Notes: a model not told the origin generated them from the sequence alone. Counted from the stretch's first letter, positions 8,206 to 15,691 are shown. The stretch is 34,871 nt of DNA from CAYLXU01 sp964388055 (GCA_964388055.1 CAYLXU010000002.1:1-34871); one strand, 5' to 3'. A program made the numbers and translations.

Positions 8206-8262
8206 TTGAAATGCCCTCCTTTCGTTCATCACCCTCTCTCACATTCGGCACAAAGCCTATTA

Positions 8263-8402
8263 GCAGAAAGAGCTGGATCAGACGCGGATTCATGCAGACT
8301 GTACGCGGACTAATACGAAACACTTTGTATTGCTACTCCATATTCCATATTAAGTCTGCGTGTAGTCGGCATAAGTCCGCAATCTGATCACGCCCTTTCT
8401 GC
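8263..8402 (-). repeat. 140-bp imperfect palindrome in the leader of the GC-rich gene
   Basis: The outer ends match over GCAGAAAG, and the two arms stay alignable inward for about 55 bases (shared blocks include GATCAGA, GCGGA, ATGC, GACT and TTAATA/CTAATA). In the minus-strand RNA several differences are G-U pairs. It lies between the promoter at 8437-8465 and the start codon, so the transcript would carry a very long hairpin ending about 50 nt before the Shine-Dalgarno sequence. Confidence 0.8.
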
Positions 8403-8436
8403 TTTATGACAACACAATTTCAATGTTCTTGGTTCT

Positions 8437-8465
8437 ATTATATACTATTATTTAAAATCTGTCAA
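8437..8465 (-). promoter_or_regulatory. Perfect-consensus sigma70 promoter (P1) of the GC-rich gene
   Basis: On the minus strand TTGACA (8460-8465) is exactly 17 bp from TATAAT (8437-8442). Predicted transcription starts near 8430, giving a leader of about 225 nt. The bases AGCAC directly before TTGAC are shared with the upstream promoter P2. Confidence 0.9.
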
Positions 8466-8636
8466 GTGCTTTCGTGCCCCAGAAAAAGTAGATCAAAGTT
8501 TAATCGGTTGAATCGTTCGTATCTCAGACAAAAACGTCATACAGCGCAAAATTCCTTGCATCTACCTTTTCTAAGGCCTTACTTACCCCTCTTAAGATCC
8601 TAGATAGTATTCCCTAGAACTCAATTATCTGTTGCT
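8466..8636 (-). other. Non-coding stretch between two promoters, possible leader peptide or small RNA
   Basis: The 567 bases from 8206 to 8772 have no long gene. Apart from the hairpin leader and two promoters, this part holds a perfect 10-bp palindrome TAAGGCCTTA (about 8572-8581) and a 22-codon open frame at 8493-8561 on the minus strand starting MQGILRCM with a weak upstream AAAAGG. Transcripts from P2 must cross it. I see no tRNA or known RNA fold. Confidence 0.3.
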
Positions 8637-8664
8637 ATTATAGCAGATCTATAAAAAAAGTCAA
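8637..8664 (-). promoter_or_regulatory. Second sigma70-type promoter (P2), 200 bp upstream of P1
   Basis: TTGACT (8659-8664) lies 16 bp from TATAAT (8637-8642) on the minus strand. It shares AGCACTTGAC and TATAATAG with P1, and its -10 is exactly 200 bp from that of P1. Confidence 0.75.
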
Positions 8665-8735
8665 GTGCTTACAGCAAACCTCGTTTATTGTACTCCAAAT
8701 ACTGTACGGCTTACTTGTCCTTGATCCCCATCAAC

Positions 8736-8766
8736 CAAAAACAAAAAAGCCCCTCTGCGGGAGCTC
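8736..8766 (-). terminator. Terminator of the translin-like gene
   Basis: On the minus strand a stem AGCTCCC/GGGGCT with a short loop is followed by TTTTTTGTTTTT. It begins 7 bp past the stop codon at 8773. Confidence 0.85.
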
Positions 8767-8772
8767 TTCACC

Positions 8773-9552
8773 TTATATGTTTTCTTTGGAAACCTGTTCT
8801 TGAATCATCCGCCTCATACTGAGACGCTGGTTGTACTCTCTACGTACTGCAGCAATTGTACCATGGACTGTCCGCATCTTATTTGTGTATGCCATGAAAG
8901 GACCAAACCCGTTGTTAATCACATACCCAGGAACATGCCGCTCCTCATCAAGACGAAGCGCAATAGATTCTGCAATTACAAGATATCTTTCATAGAGCGC
9001 AAGCTCTTTGGTGGTTGTAAGATCCGGATCTGAAAGCTTTTTTGTAAGCGCCTTTGCAAGCTCGCTTACCACGTCAATGTATCCATACAAAAACGCCTGC
9101 ACATTACCATCAAACGCGGTCCAACGAACAAGCTCAGGAATACTCATCTCTCTTCCCTCTATTACAGCCCAGATTTGCTCAAAAAGTACCGCCTCCTGAT
9201 ACTCCTGCGCCACAGTGCGCGTAAAACGATTTCCCACCTCCGCCAACTCACCATCGAAAGAAACCCCATTAAGCCCCTTCATCAAACGCCGCATCTCATC
9301 ATCAAGTCGCGCTACCTCATATTCATCTCCACGCATTGATGCCTCAATAGAAGCCTTACTTAAATCACTCATCATGTTTTGCGCGGTATATCCGATACGC
9401 CCCTGATTGCGACGCAAATCATCCAAATAATTGTGCAAACCATCAAACGCAACATCCATTCTCTGAAACATGCCAAAGTCCGTATCCGGGTCAGGAATTC
9501 TCCGTTCAGGCACCTGCGCCTTCTTCAAAAAACCATCAACTCTTTCCTGCAT
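8773..9552 (-). CDS. Translin-like helical protein
   Basis: A 259-residue all-helical protein. Residues about 68-95 (ASIEASMRGDEYEVARLDDE) and 125-200, with AVLFEQIWAVIEGREMSIPE and YGYIDVVSELAKALTKKL, match the layout of translin-family proteins, which in eukaryotes and archaea form ring-shaped RNA-binding or nuclease complexes. The region near RYLVIAESIALRLDEERHVPGYV ends with a helix RTVHGTIAAVRREY like the family's C-terminal helix. The start has AAGGAGAAGG just upstream and is 18 bp past the Nudix stop, so both are co-transcribed. The first 40 residues (PERRIPDPDTDF) are extra. Family assignment is by pattern only; no catalytic residue can be assigned. Confidence 0.6.
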   Translation of the reverse strand: MQERVDGFLKKAQVPERRIPDPDTDFGMFQRMDVAFDGLHNYLDDLRRNQGRIGYTAQNMMSDLSKASIEASMRGDEYEVARLDDEMRRLMKGLNGVSFDGELAEVGNRFTRTVAQEYQEAVLFEQIWAVIEGREMSIPELVRWTAFDGNVQAFLYGYIDVVSELAKALTKKLSDPDLTTTKELALYERYLVIAESIALRLDEERHVPGYVINNGFGPFMAYTNKMRTVHGTIAAVRREYNQRLSMRRMIQEQVSKENI

Positions 9553-9570
9553 TATCCTTCTCCTTCCCTT

Positions 9571-10284
9571 CTAAGACACGCGTCCTTTTTGCAAACTTCT
9601 TGCAAACCGTGCCCCGAGCTGATTCAATACACCCACCAATCGTCTCTGGTGGCTTGTGTACATTCCGCGCAAACTGGGATCATCTTTCTCATTTCGCACC
9701 CGATTCATTGGAAGACGAACAAGGGGGAAAAAATCTCGCATCTCGATTTCTGCCTCATCTATCATATCCGCATCCCAGACAACCTCACACACAACCGTAA
9801 TCGCAATTCGTATCCCATCATCTCTTTCGTCTCGTTCAATGGAAAACAGGTTCCAGCAAGGATCTATCTCAATTCCCACCTCTTCACGAATTTCACGCTT
9901 CAACGCCCTTTCAACACCTTCCATAAGTTCCTCAGGGGTGAGATTGTCAAACCCAGAAAGATCTTTACCCTCATCGACGCCACCCCCAGGCATGCCCCAA
10001 CGTGAGGGCTTTACCGCAGGCCTACCATCATCATCAAAAAAAGGAAGCGTCTTTTCCTTGTTGAGCACGAGACACATGAGAATATTCTCGGGGCGTGCCC
10101 CCGCATGCGCAGCAAGAACGGGAGAACTGTGTCCCCCAGGATCCTCATCCTTCATCTTAAGTACTACACCAGAGACAAAGATATGCTTGATCCTCAAACC
10201 ATCACGTCTTGCGGTCTGCAAAATCGAACGAAGCTCTCCCATAATCCTCGTACGGTCAGCAAGACCGTTGGCTTCTACATTCAC
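9571..10284 (-). CDS. Nudix hydrolase
   Basis: A 237-residue protein with a Nudix box, which hydrolyses nucleoside diphosphates linked to another group. The box runs from GMPGGGVDEGK (about residues 97-107) to E-x7-REIREEVGI (about 123-138), so the first glycine element is split from the REx2EE helix by about 16 extra residues. Metal-binding glutamates of the helix are present. The start is GTG at 10282-10284, chosen because AAAGGAGAG lies about 10 bp upstream; no in-frame ATG fits better. It begins 97 bp after ligA and is followed 18 bp later by the translin-like gene. The substrate is not readable. Confidence 0.9.
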   Translation of the reverse strand: MNVEANGLADRTRIMGELRSILQTARRDGLRIKHIFVSGVVLKMKDEDPGGHSSPVLAAHAGARPENILMCLVLNKEKTLPFFDDDGRPAVKPSRWGMPGGGVDEGKDLSGFDNLTPEELMEGVERALKREIREEVGIEIDPCWNLFSIERDERDDGIRIAITVVCEVVWDADMIDEAEIEMRDFFPLVRLPMNRVRNEKDDPSLRGMYTSHQRRLVGVLNQLGARFARSLQKGRVS

Positions 10285-10381
10285 TCACACCACTCTCCTT
10301 TTCTATGAGCTAAACCATAATTACCACGAAAAATAAAAAAACGCAAGTATTCCTAGACGTTCCCGTTACGTCCTTAAAATA

Positions 10382-12532
10382 CTATGCAGACACTACGTCA
10401 AAGAATTCTTTTTCTGCGAGAATAACTATGCCCAACTTCTTTGCTTTTTCGTATTTGGAACCAGGATTTTCCCCTACAACCACATAAGATGTATTTTTGC
10501 TTACCGATTCAGAAACCTCACCCCCCAACGCACGAACTTTTTCTTTTGCCTCCTCACGCTCAATTGTCTTAAGCGAACCGGTGAACACAAACGTTTTGCC
10601 TTGCAACTTTGTACTTTGCCTCCCCTGAGCTTGCCGAAGAGTATTCTCTATGACCACCCCGACTGATTCAAGTTTTTTGAGAAACTCCACGTTCTTTTTG
10701 TCATGAAACCAATCATAAATACTCTGTGCAACCTTGGGACCCACATCAGGGATAGATTGTAATTCTTCAAATGAAAAATTTTGCATACAACGCAAAACAT
10801 CCTCAATTTTGATTTTCCCTTGACTCGGGCTCGGGATGAAGGTTGATTTTTGATTTTTGATTTTAACGATTATTTGCGTAGCAAGTAGTCGCGCAGTTTC
10901 CTCCCCAACATGGAAAATTCCAAGCGTGTAGAGAAAACGCGATAACGTGATTGCCCTTTTTTCTTGTATCGAATTCACTATATTTTCTGCAGATTTTTCT
11001 CCAAAATGTTCAAGTGTCTCTATATCTCCTTTCTTAAGAGTAAACAGATCTGCGGCGTCCGAGATAAGTCCTTCATCGAGAAACTTATCAATAATCTTTC
11101 CACCCAAACCTCTTATATCAAATGCATGGCGAGACACGAAATGATACAATTTTTCCCGAGTTAACGCATAACAGTTTTTATTAGTACACCGATAATACAC
11201 CTCCTCTTTTTCTACTCTCGCCTCACAAACCGGACACTTCTCTGGCACGAGAAACTCCTTCTCATGTCCCGTGCGCAATTCTACAAGTACTTTTGTAATT
11301 TGAGGAATTACATCTCCTGCACGACTTACAATAACCGTATCCCCCACCCTTAGCCCTAAACGCCTTATCTCGTCGTAGTTATGAAGTGTGGCGTGGGTAA
11401 TAGTAATACCCCCAACCTCTACCGGATCCATAACTGCAACGGGTGTAAGCACCCCAGTACGCCCAACCTGAATTTTAATCTCTTTGACTTTTGTGGTTGC
11501 CTCCTTGGGAGAGAATTTATATGCAATTGCAGCACGTGGTGCTTTTCCAACAACCCCCGCACGTTCAAAATGGGAATTATTGTTTATAATCACCACCACT
11601 CCATCAATCTCATATGCGAGCTTCTCCCTCTCCTTGTCCCATTTTTTGTGAAACAGAAAAATATCTTCAATTGACTTCGCATGTTCATTGTGATGATTTG
11701 TTTTAAATCCAAAAGCCTCAAGAATAAAATGTTCTTCTTCGTGAGTCTTTTGGCCCAAATCTGTCACAATGTCATATACAAACGAGTCGAGATTCCGGAA
11801 CGCTGTTACTGATGGGTCAAGCTGGCGCAAACTCCCCACCGCGAGGTTTCTCGGATTTGCATACGTCTTTTCTCCGCGCCTTTCAAGTTCCGTGTTAATT
11901 CTCTGAAATTGTTTCATGGTAAGAAAAACCTCTCCTCTCACCTCTAGAACATTAGGAAAACGATGAGTCAGTCGCTCTATAATGTGTGACAATCCTCCCC
12001 GCTTGGCAAGGTTTTTCAACACATCACCTCGATCAAAAAGGCGCAGGGGAATTGCATCAATAGTCTTCAGATTCTGTGTTACATCTTCACCCACAAAACC
12101 ATCACCTCGTGTTGCACCTCTTACAAATACACCATCTTCGTAGCGCAACGAAATTGCGAGTCCATCTATTTTAAGCTCACAATAAAACAAAGGCACTTCC
12201 TCTTTCTCTAATTTTTCTCCAAGAACATTACGCACACGAATAAACCAGTTATGCATATCCTCTTCACTAAATGCATCATTAAAAGAAAGCATTCTCGTCG
12301 TATGCTCCACTTTTTTAAAGCCTTTGAGAGGTTTTCCTGCAACGCGCTGGGTAGGAGAATCGGGTGTAACCAAATCGGGGTACTCCAACTCAAGGTCAAA
12401 TAGTTCTTTTTTAAGTGCATCAAGGGCATCAGGAGAAAGGTTCGATTTGTTTTCTACATGATACAAATAACGCTCTCTATTGATGAGCGTTTTAAGCTTC
12501 TCTATTCGTTGTTGTGCTTCTTCTTTCAACAT
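10382..12532 (-). CDS. ligA: NAD-dependent DNA ligase
   Basis: Seals nicks in DNA during replication and repair, using NAD. The start at 12530-12532 (MLKEEAQQRIEKL) is preferred over an ATG 42 bp upstream that adds a hydrophobic leader; it gives 716 residues. Visible: adenylation lysine in CELKIDGLA (Lys121), YANPRNLAVGSLRQLD, OB-fold segment, zinc cysteines 433, 436, 449 and 454, HhH region and a C-terminal BRCT domain from about 643. Two linkers carry repeat-derived peptides: about 556-574 between helix-hairpin-helix parts, and LRQAQGRQST at about 632-641 just before BRCT. Conserved cores are untouched, so activity is likely. It follows the minor-pilin cluster in the same direction. Confidence 0.97.
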   Translation of the reverse strand: MLKEEAQQRIEKLKTLINRERYLYHVENKSNLSPDALDALKKELFDLELEYPDLVTPDSPTQRVAGKPLKGFKKVEHTTRMLSFNDAFSEEDMHNWFIRVRNVLGEKLEKEEVPLFYCELKIDGLAISLRYEDGVFVRGATRGDGFVGEDVTQNLKTIDAIPLRLFDRGDVLKNLAKRGGLSHIIERLTHRFPNVLEVRGEVFLTMKQFQRINTELERRGEKTYANPRNLAVGSLRQLDPSVTAFRNLDSFVYDIVTDLGQKTHEEEHFILEAFGFKTNHHNEHAKSIEDIFLFHKKWDKEREKLAYEIDGVVVIINNNSHFERAGVVGKAPRAAIAYKFSPKEATTKVKEIKIQVGRTGVLTPVAVMDPVEVGGITITHATLHNYDEIRRLGLRVGDTVIVSRAGDVIPQITKVLVELRTGHEKEFLVPEKCPVCEARVEKEEVYYRCTNKNCYALTREKLYHFVSRHAFDIRGLGGKIIDKFLDEGLISDAADLFTLKKGDIETLEHFGEKSAENIVNSIQEKRAITLSRFLYTLGIFHVGEETARLLATQIIVKIKNQKSTFIPSPSQGKIKIEDVLRCMQNFSFEELQSIPDVGPKVAQSIYDWFHDKKNVEFLKKLESVGVVIENTLRQAQGRQSTKLQGKTFVFTGSLKTIEREEAKEKVRALGGEVSESVSKNTSYVVVGENPGSKYEKAKKLGIVILAEKEFFDVVSA
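10620..10644. repeat. GC-rich dispersed-type repeat inside ligA
   Basis: The sequence CCCCTGAGCTTGCCGAAGAG encodes LRQAQGR in frame in the linker before the BRCT domain. It resembles the CCTGAGCTTG(T)CGAAGG element that I recall as a common dispersed repeat in bacterial genomes. Confidence 0.6.
10805..10865. repeat. Composite repeat insertion inside ligA
   Basis: A GC-rich core TTGACTCGGGCTCGGG (about 10820-10835) is flanked by AT-rich runs; on the right are three 7-bp units GATTTTT, GATTTTT, GATTTTA (10845-10865). It encodes KIKNQKSTFIPSPSQGK and keeps the frame. Confidence 0.75.
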
Positions 12533-12540
12533 ACAATCAC

Positions 12541-12603
12541 AGAAAATAGTAAATAGAATTGACCCCACAAACAAAATTCTATTTTCTCCTTACTATTTTC
12601 TAA
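12541..12603. repeat. 7-bp periodic repeat between pilin cluster and ligA
   Basis: Heptamers AGAAAAT, AGTAAAT, AGAATTG at 12541-12561 face ATTCTAT, TTTCTCC, TTACTAT, TTTCTAA at 12576-12603, the last overlapping the end of the upstream gene. The two halves are roughly inverted. Confidence 0.55.
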
Positions 12604-12956
12604 AAACTGGCCTCGAGCGCACGAGATGTGTCTCTAAAGATTCCTTTCGAACGAATTATCGTACTACTTCCTATCACATTTGCGGAACTCGAAGAGGTAG
12701 CACCATTAGTAAACGTAGGGGGACAAGAAACTGAGGGACCACGAAGCTGCCTATACAATTCGCACTGTACCCCACCATCCGCTGCAAAAATTGCAACCAC
12801 TGCGCTTGCAACCTCAGATGCCGCACGCACTTGATATAAAATAATCGATCCCGCCAAAAACGAAGCAAGAGAAGAAGCCAAACTTAAAAGCAGCACAGTA
12901 AGCATAAGTACCTGCCCTTTTTCTCTTACCCGTTTCTGTTTTATTTTGTTTCTCAT
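12600..12956 (-). CDS. PilX-like minor pilin candidate
   Basis: A 118-residue protein with a basic N-terminus, then EKGQVLMLTVLLLSLASSLA, one long hydrophobic helix, and a small domain with two cysteines (QCELY and SCPPT) that could form a disulfide. The glycine before the hydrophobic stretch fits a prepilin peptidase site, but the usual glutamate at position +5 is absent, which is also the case in PilX-type minor pilins. It is the last gene of the pilus cluster, 27 bp after a prepilin gene and upstream of ligA. The family is assigned by position and layout. The protein would sit in the inner membrane and prime pilus assembly. Confidence 0.6.
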   Translation of the reverse strand: MRNKIKQKRVREKGQVLMLTVLLLSLASSLASFLAGSIILYQVRAASEVASAVVAIFAADGGVQCELYRQLRGPSVSCPPTFTNGATSSSSANVIGSSTIIRSKGIFRDTSRALEASF

Positions 12957-12983
12957 TCTATTTTCTGTTTACTTTTTCTCAAA

Positions 12984-13511
12984 TTATTGGATATCGGTCC
13001 TTAAAAGTGGCGTCATTGTAGTCTGAAATTGCGTTCGCGCTTCCGTGAGCCCTTCTTTTGGGGATGCATCGGCAAGCACCACTACACTTACCTGCCTCGC
13101 CCCAACCGAATCACTGTTATTGAGAAAAAATTGAAAATTATTTAACACTACATCAGAAGCAAACATCGAAACCGGTGTCCCTCCACCCACTCTTCTCGTA
13201 AGTCTTTTCTGAGTGCCATCAAAACGATACTCTACGTTTTCGCCGTGATAATTTTTAAAACGCAACACATTGGTATCACGGGGAGTTGAAATTTCAAACG
13301 ATGTTCCCGTTCTTACTTCTCTTGAGATATATTCGGTAACGTACGCAAGATTGTTGTGCACGCGCACCAAACCATTAATGTTTCGCTGCATCCTGATCGT
13401 GGTAAAAAGCGTAGGCACCATAATAGATATAACTACAAGAAATAAAGAAATTGAAACAATCAGCTCCACAAGCGTCGTCCCCTTCTCGTGTTTTCTCATA
13501 TCATCGCTCAT
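12984..13511 (-). CDS. Type IV prepilin-like protein (PilW/GspJ type)
   Basis: Start taken at the ATG 13509-13511; a second ATG at 13497-13499 is equally possible. A longer reading to 13646 would run through an inverted repeat and has cysteine-rich, pilin-unlike sequence. The N-terminus has HEKGTTLVELIVSISLF, a class III signal with cleavage after Gly and Glu at +5, followed by a membrane helix and a beta-rich domain. Such minor pilins help start the pilus and are processed by the prepilin peptidase encoded upstream. It lies between the PilV-like and PilX-like genes, as in other minor pilin clusters. Confidence 0.82.
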   Translation of the reverse strand: MSDDMRKHEKGTTLVELIVSISLFLVVISIMVPTLFTTIRMQRNINGLVRVHNNLAYVTEYISREVRTGTSFEISTPRDTNVLRFKNYHGENVEYRFDGTQKRLTRRVGGGTPVSMFASDVVLNNFQFFLNNSDSVGARQVSVVVLADASPKEGLTEARTQFQTTMTPLLRTDIQ

Positions 13512-13532
13512 GATTAATGACTTACAGTTTTC

Positions 13533-13653
13533 AAAACGTATGCATTTGGATGAAGTTCGAGAAACCGCCGAGAAACGGAATAAGCAATATTTACAATATT
13601 GCGCATGAGTATTGAAGGCGGTGACAAAGAAATTCGCCAAATGCATACGTTTT
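13533..13653. repeat. Long inverted-repeat element between two prepilin genes
   Basis: Perfect 17-bp arms AAAACGTATGCATTTGG (13533-13549) and its complement (13637-13653) enclose about 87 bp. Inside are a second pair of 6-bp blocks ACCGCC/GGCGGT and a central hairpin GCAATATT/AATATTGC. The element fills the gap after the PilV-like stop at 13656. Confidence 0.8.
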
Positions 13654-13655
13654 AG

Positions 13656-14201
13656 TTATTGCCAGTCAAAAATATGATCTTCTACGTTTATACACTCCCC
13701 CTGATTCGTCGCACAATTTCCAAGCGATGGTTCAGAACCATCCCACGTTACAATAGAATTTATCCGCACTTCATTATTCGCAACTGTCTGCACATATACC
13801 GTCCTTTTAAACGAAGTTTGCGTTCCGCCCACAATCGGAGAATAATTCTTGGTGGCATCAGAAATATAAAGTTGAGTAGAGCAGGGAGACACACCACAAT
13901 ACTGGCCTCCAGTTAATACTGGCCCCTCCAGAGCGGAATAAGCAGAATAATAACCGTCCTGCAAGTTAGCATTAAATACTCCTCCACGAATTGCGTTTGT
14001 TGTAATATGGTTTCTCACGATCTCAACTCCCTCCTGCGCCAGCTCAGCAGCAATAAGTCTTCTCGAAATTTGTGGCACGATATGCAAAGCCTGCGCATTT
14101 AACACGAGTACACTACCAAAACCAACCATAAAAATAGATATAGCAACGATTGCCTCTATAAGTAAACTTCCTCTTTCTTTTTTTCTGTGCATTGTTTTCA
14201 T
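13656..14201 (-). CDS. Type IV prepilin-like protein (PilV/GspI type)
   Basis: A 181-residue protein starting with KKERGSLLIEAIVAISIF: basic leader, glycine before the cleavage point, Glu at +5 and a hydrophobic helix, the class III prepilin signal. The rest is a beta-rich domain with four cysteines (YCGVSPCS and NCATNQGEC) that could form two disulfides. It starts 3 bp after the stop of the GspH-like gene, so translation may be coupled. An in-frame ATG three codons later is an alternative start. The PilV role is inferred from the order of the cluster. Confidence 0.82.
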   Translation of the reverse strand: MKTMHRKKERGSLLIEAIVAISIFMVGFGSVLVLNAQALHIVPQISRRLIAAELAQEGVEIVRNHITTNAIRGGVFNANLQDGYYSAYSALEGPVLTGGQYCGVSPCSTQLYISDATKNYSPIVGGTQTSFKRTVYVQTVANNEVRINSIVTWDGSEPSLGNCATNQGECINVEDHIFDWQ

Positions 14202-14204
14202 AGT

Positions 14205-14720
14205 CTAACACGAAGTACCCGTTTTTAAGGAGATAAGCCCAACCGGATTAACACAGACCCCCTTAACCTCACCTCGCTCGCTTCTTACCGAAACTTCTGT
14301 GATATTCGTTGTGGTTGCTCCATTTATATATAAAATAGGATCAGGTGGAACAAACAAAATATCCAGAGCGTTTGAAACGGTAACCGCAGAATGCTTAAGC
14401 GATGAAGTATATAGCACGTCATCTGCCGGTCCTGACACATTGAAACGCCGATCCGAATTCTTACAACTCCCAGGAGACACGTCCCCAAATACACTATAGG
14501 TGTCACTTCCAGGAACAAAATGAAGACCAAACCCACAGTACCGCTCGCCCGGGCGCCCTCTCCGTTCTGGTGAAGAGAGCGCGTAAGCCGCAACTTGATT
14601 CAAATCAGTGAGAACCTTTTGCGCAGAAATCTGAACGTTCAATGTATCTTCCCCCACGCGAGAATATCCAATTGCCATCCCACTCAAGAGAAGTGTAATC
14701 CCCATCACAACAAGTAATTC
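14205..14720 (-). CDS. Type IV prepilin-like protein (GspH/FimT type), N-terminus in gap
   Basis: 171 residues are visible, starting at ELLVVMGITLLLSGMAI, which is the Glu at +5 and hydrophobic helix of a class III prepilin; the leader and cleavage site are lost in the N run. The body includes YCGFGLHF and a C-terminal TGTSC, with four cysteines. A single open frame appears to join it to pilD through the N run, but that is an artefact of translating N. It is followed 3 bp later by the PilV-like gene. FimT/GspH is the usual first gene of such clusters, which fits. Confidence 0.85.
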   Translation of the reverse strand, partial: ELLVVMGITLLLSGMAIGYSRVGEDTLNVQISAQKVLTDLNQVAAYALSSPERRGRPGERYCGFGLHFVPGSDTYSVFGDVSPGSCKNSDRRFNVSGPADDVLYTSSLKHSAVTVSNALDILFVPPDPILYINGATTTNITEVSVRSERGEVKGVCVNPVGLISLKTGTSC

Positions 14721-14820
14721 NNNNNNNNNNNNNNNNNNNNNNNNNNNNNNNNNNNNNNNNNNNNNNNNNNNNNNNNNNNNNNNNNNNNNNNNNNNNNNNN
14801 NNNNNNNNNNNNNNNNNNNN
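14721..14820. other. Assembly gap of 100 N
   Basis: Exactly 100 undetermined bases, the usual placeholder for an unknown gap. The flanks suggest only the end of pilD and the prepilin leader are missing, so the true distance may be short. Confidence 0.99.
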
Positions 14821-15680
14821 ATTAAACCAAAATACCAGCTCAAAATCCATTCACCGAAAAAGAATGCAAGAAATATCCCGAACACAATAAAAGGACCAAA
14901 AGGGATCATGTCTCTCATTTTTTTTCTCCTTAAACCAAGAAGAATGACTCCAACAAATGCACCGACGATGAACGAAAGAAATACTGCTAAAAACGAATAG
15001 GGTGCCCCCAAGATAAGCCCACCAAAAACACCTAACTTTACGTCACCAAACCCCATCGCTTCTCCCTTTGAAATCGCATACACTAGAAAAAGTGCCCCAC
15101 TAAAAAGCAACGCGCCCAAAAGATGACTCCCAAACACACTAGCAAAACTCGCTGGAATTATCCCAGCACCATATTCGTAAAAACCAACCTTCGCCACCGA
15201 ACTAAGCAATAGTACATAAAGGAATGCTAAAAGCGTTCCAGGAAGAATAAGAAAATCAGGCAAAAAATACGTCTTAAAATCAATTCTCGCAAGCGCAACC
15301 AAAAATATTGAAAAGAGGAACCAAAATACCACAACTGCCACAAACACGCTTGGTTCAAATATATAAAGAGACTTGAGCAAATCCTTCAAAAAATACCACA
15401 TAAACACAAAAAAGCCGCCCATAAGAAGCTCTATGAGCGGATAGTGTAATGAAAGTTTTTCATTACAACATTGTGAGCGGCCTTTTTGTATCAGATATCC
15501 GAGAACAGGAACGAGCTCAGTAATCCCAAGTTTTCTTCCGCACCCATCGCATTTCGAACGTCCAGATGTAATTTGTAAAAAACCTTCTTCTTTATCCGGA
15601 TTAAATCTATCGACGAGAACGTTTAAAAAACTTCCCGCACTAAGCCCAACAAGAAACACTACAACATCAGACAAACCCAT
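14821..15680 (-). CDS. pilD: Prepilin peptidase PilD, C-terminus in gap
   Basis: Inner-membrane aspartic protease that cleaves the leader of prepilins and methylates the new N-terminus. Start taken at ATG 15678-15680 (MGLSDVVVFLVGLSAGSF); a longer reading overlaps the pilin gene. 286 residues are visible. The cytoplasmic methyltransferase-type domain has CDGC at 44-47 but the second pair is SQCC at 69-72, shifted from the usual CxxC. Catalytic aspartates are in RIDFKTYFLPD (Asp134) and GFGDVKL (Asp213). About eight membrane segments are visible. Only a few C-terminal residues should be missing. It starts 11 bp after the major pilin gene, which is its substrate. Confidence 0.95.
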
Positions 15681-15691
15681 AAAACTGTATG

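Noticed and set aside
7487..8323. 278-residue open frame on the minus strand overlapping the GC-rich gene, and long plus-strand frames at 7323-7739 and 7642-8313
   Set aside because: High GC makes stops rare in all frames; only the 7363-8205 frame has a strong ribosome site, a possible zinc motif and a plausible protein composition.
13512..13646. Longer N-terminus for the PilW-like prepilin
   Set aside because: It would be encoded by the inverted-repeat element and would bury the class III signal 50 residues inside the protein.
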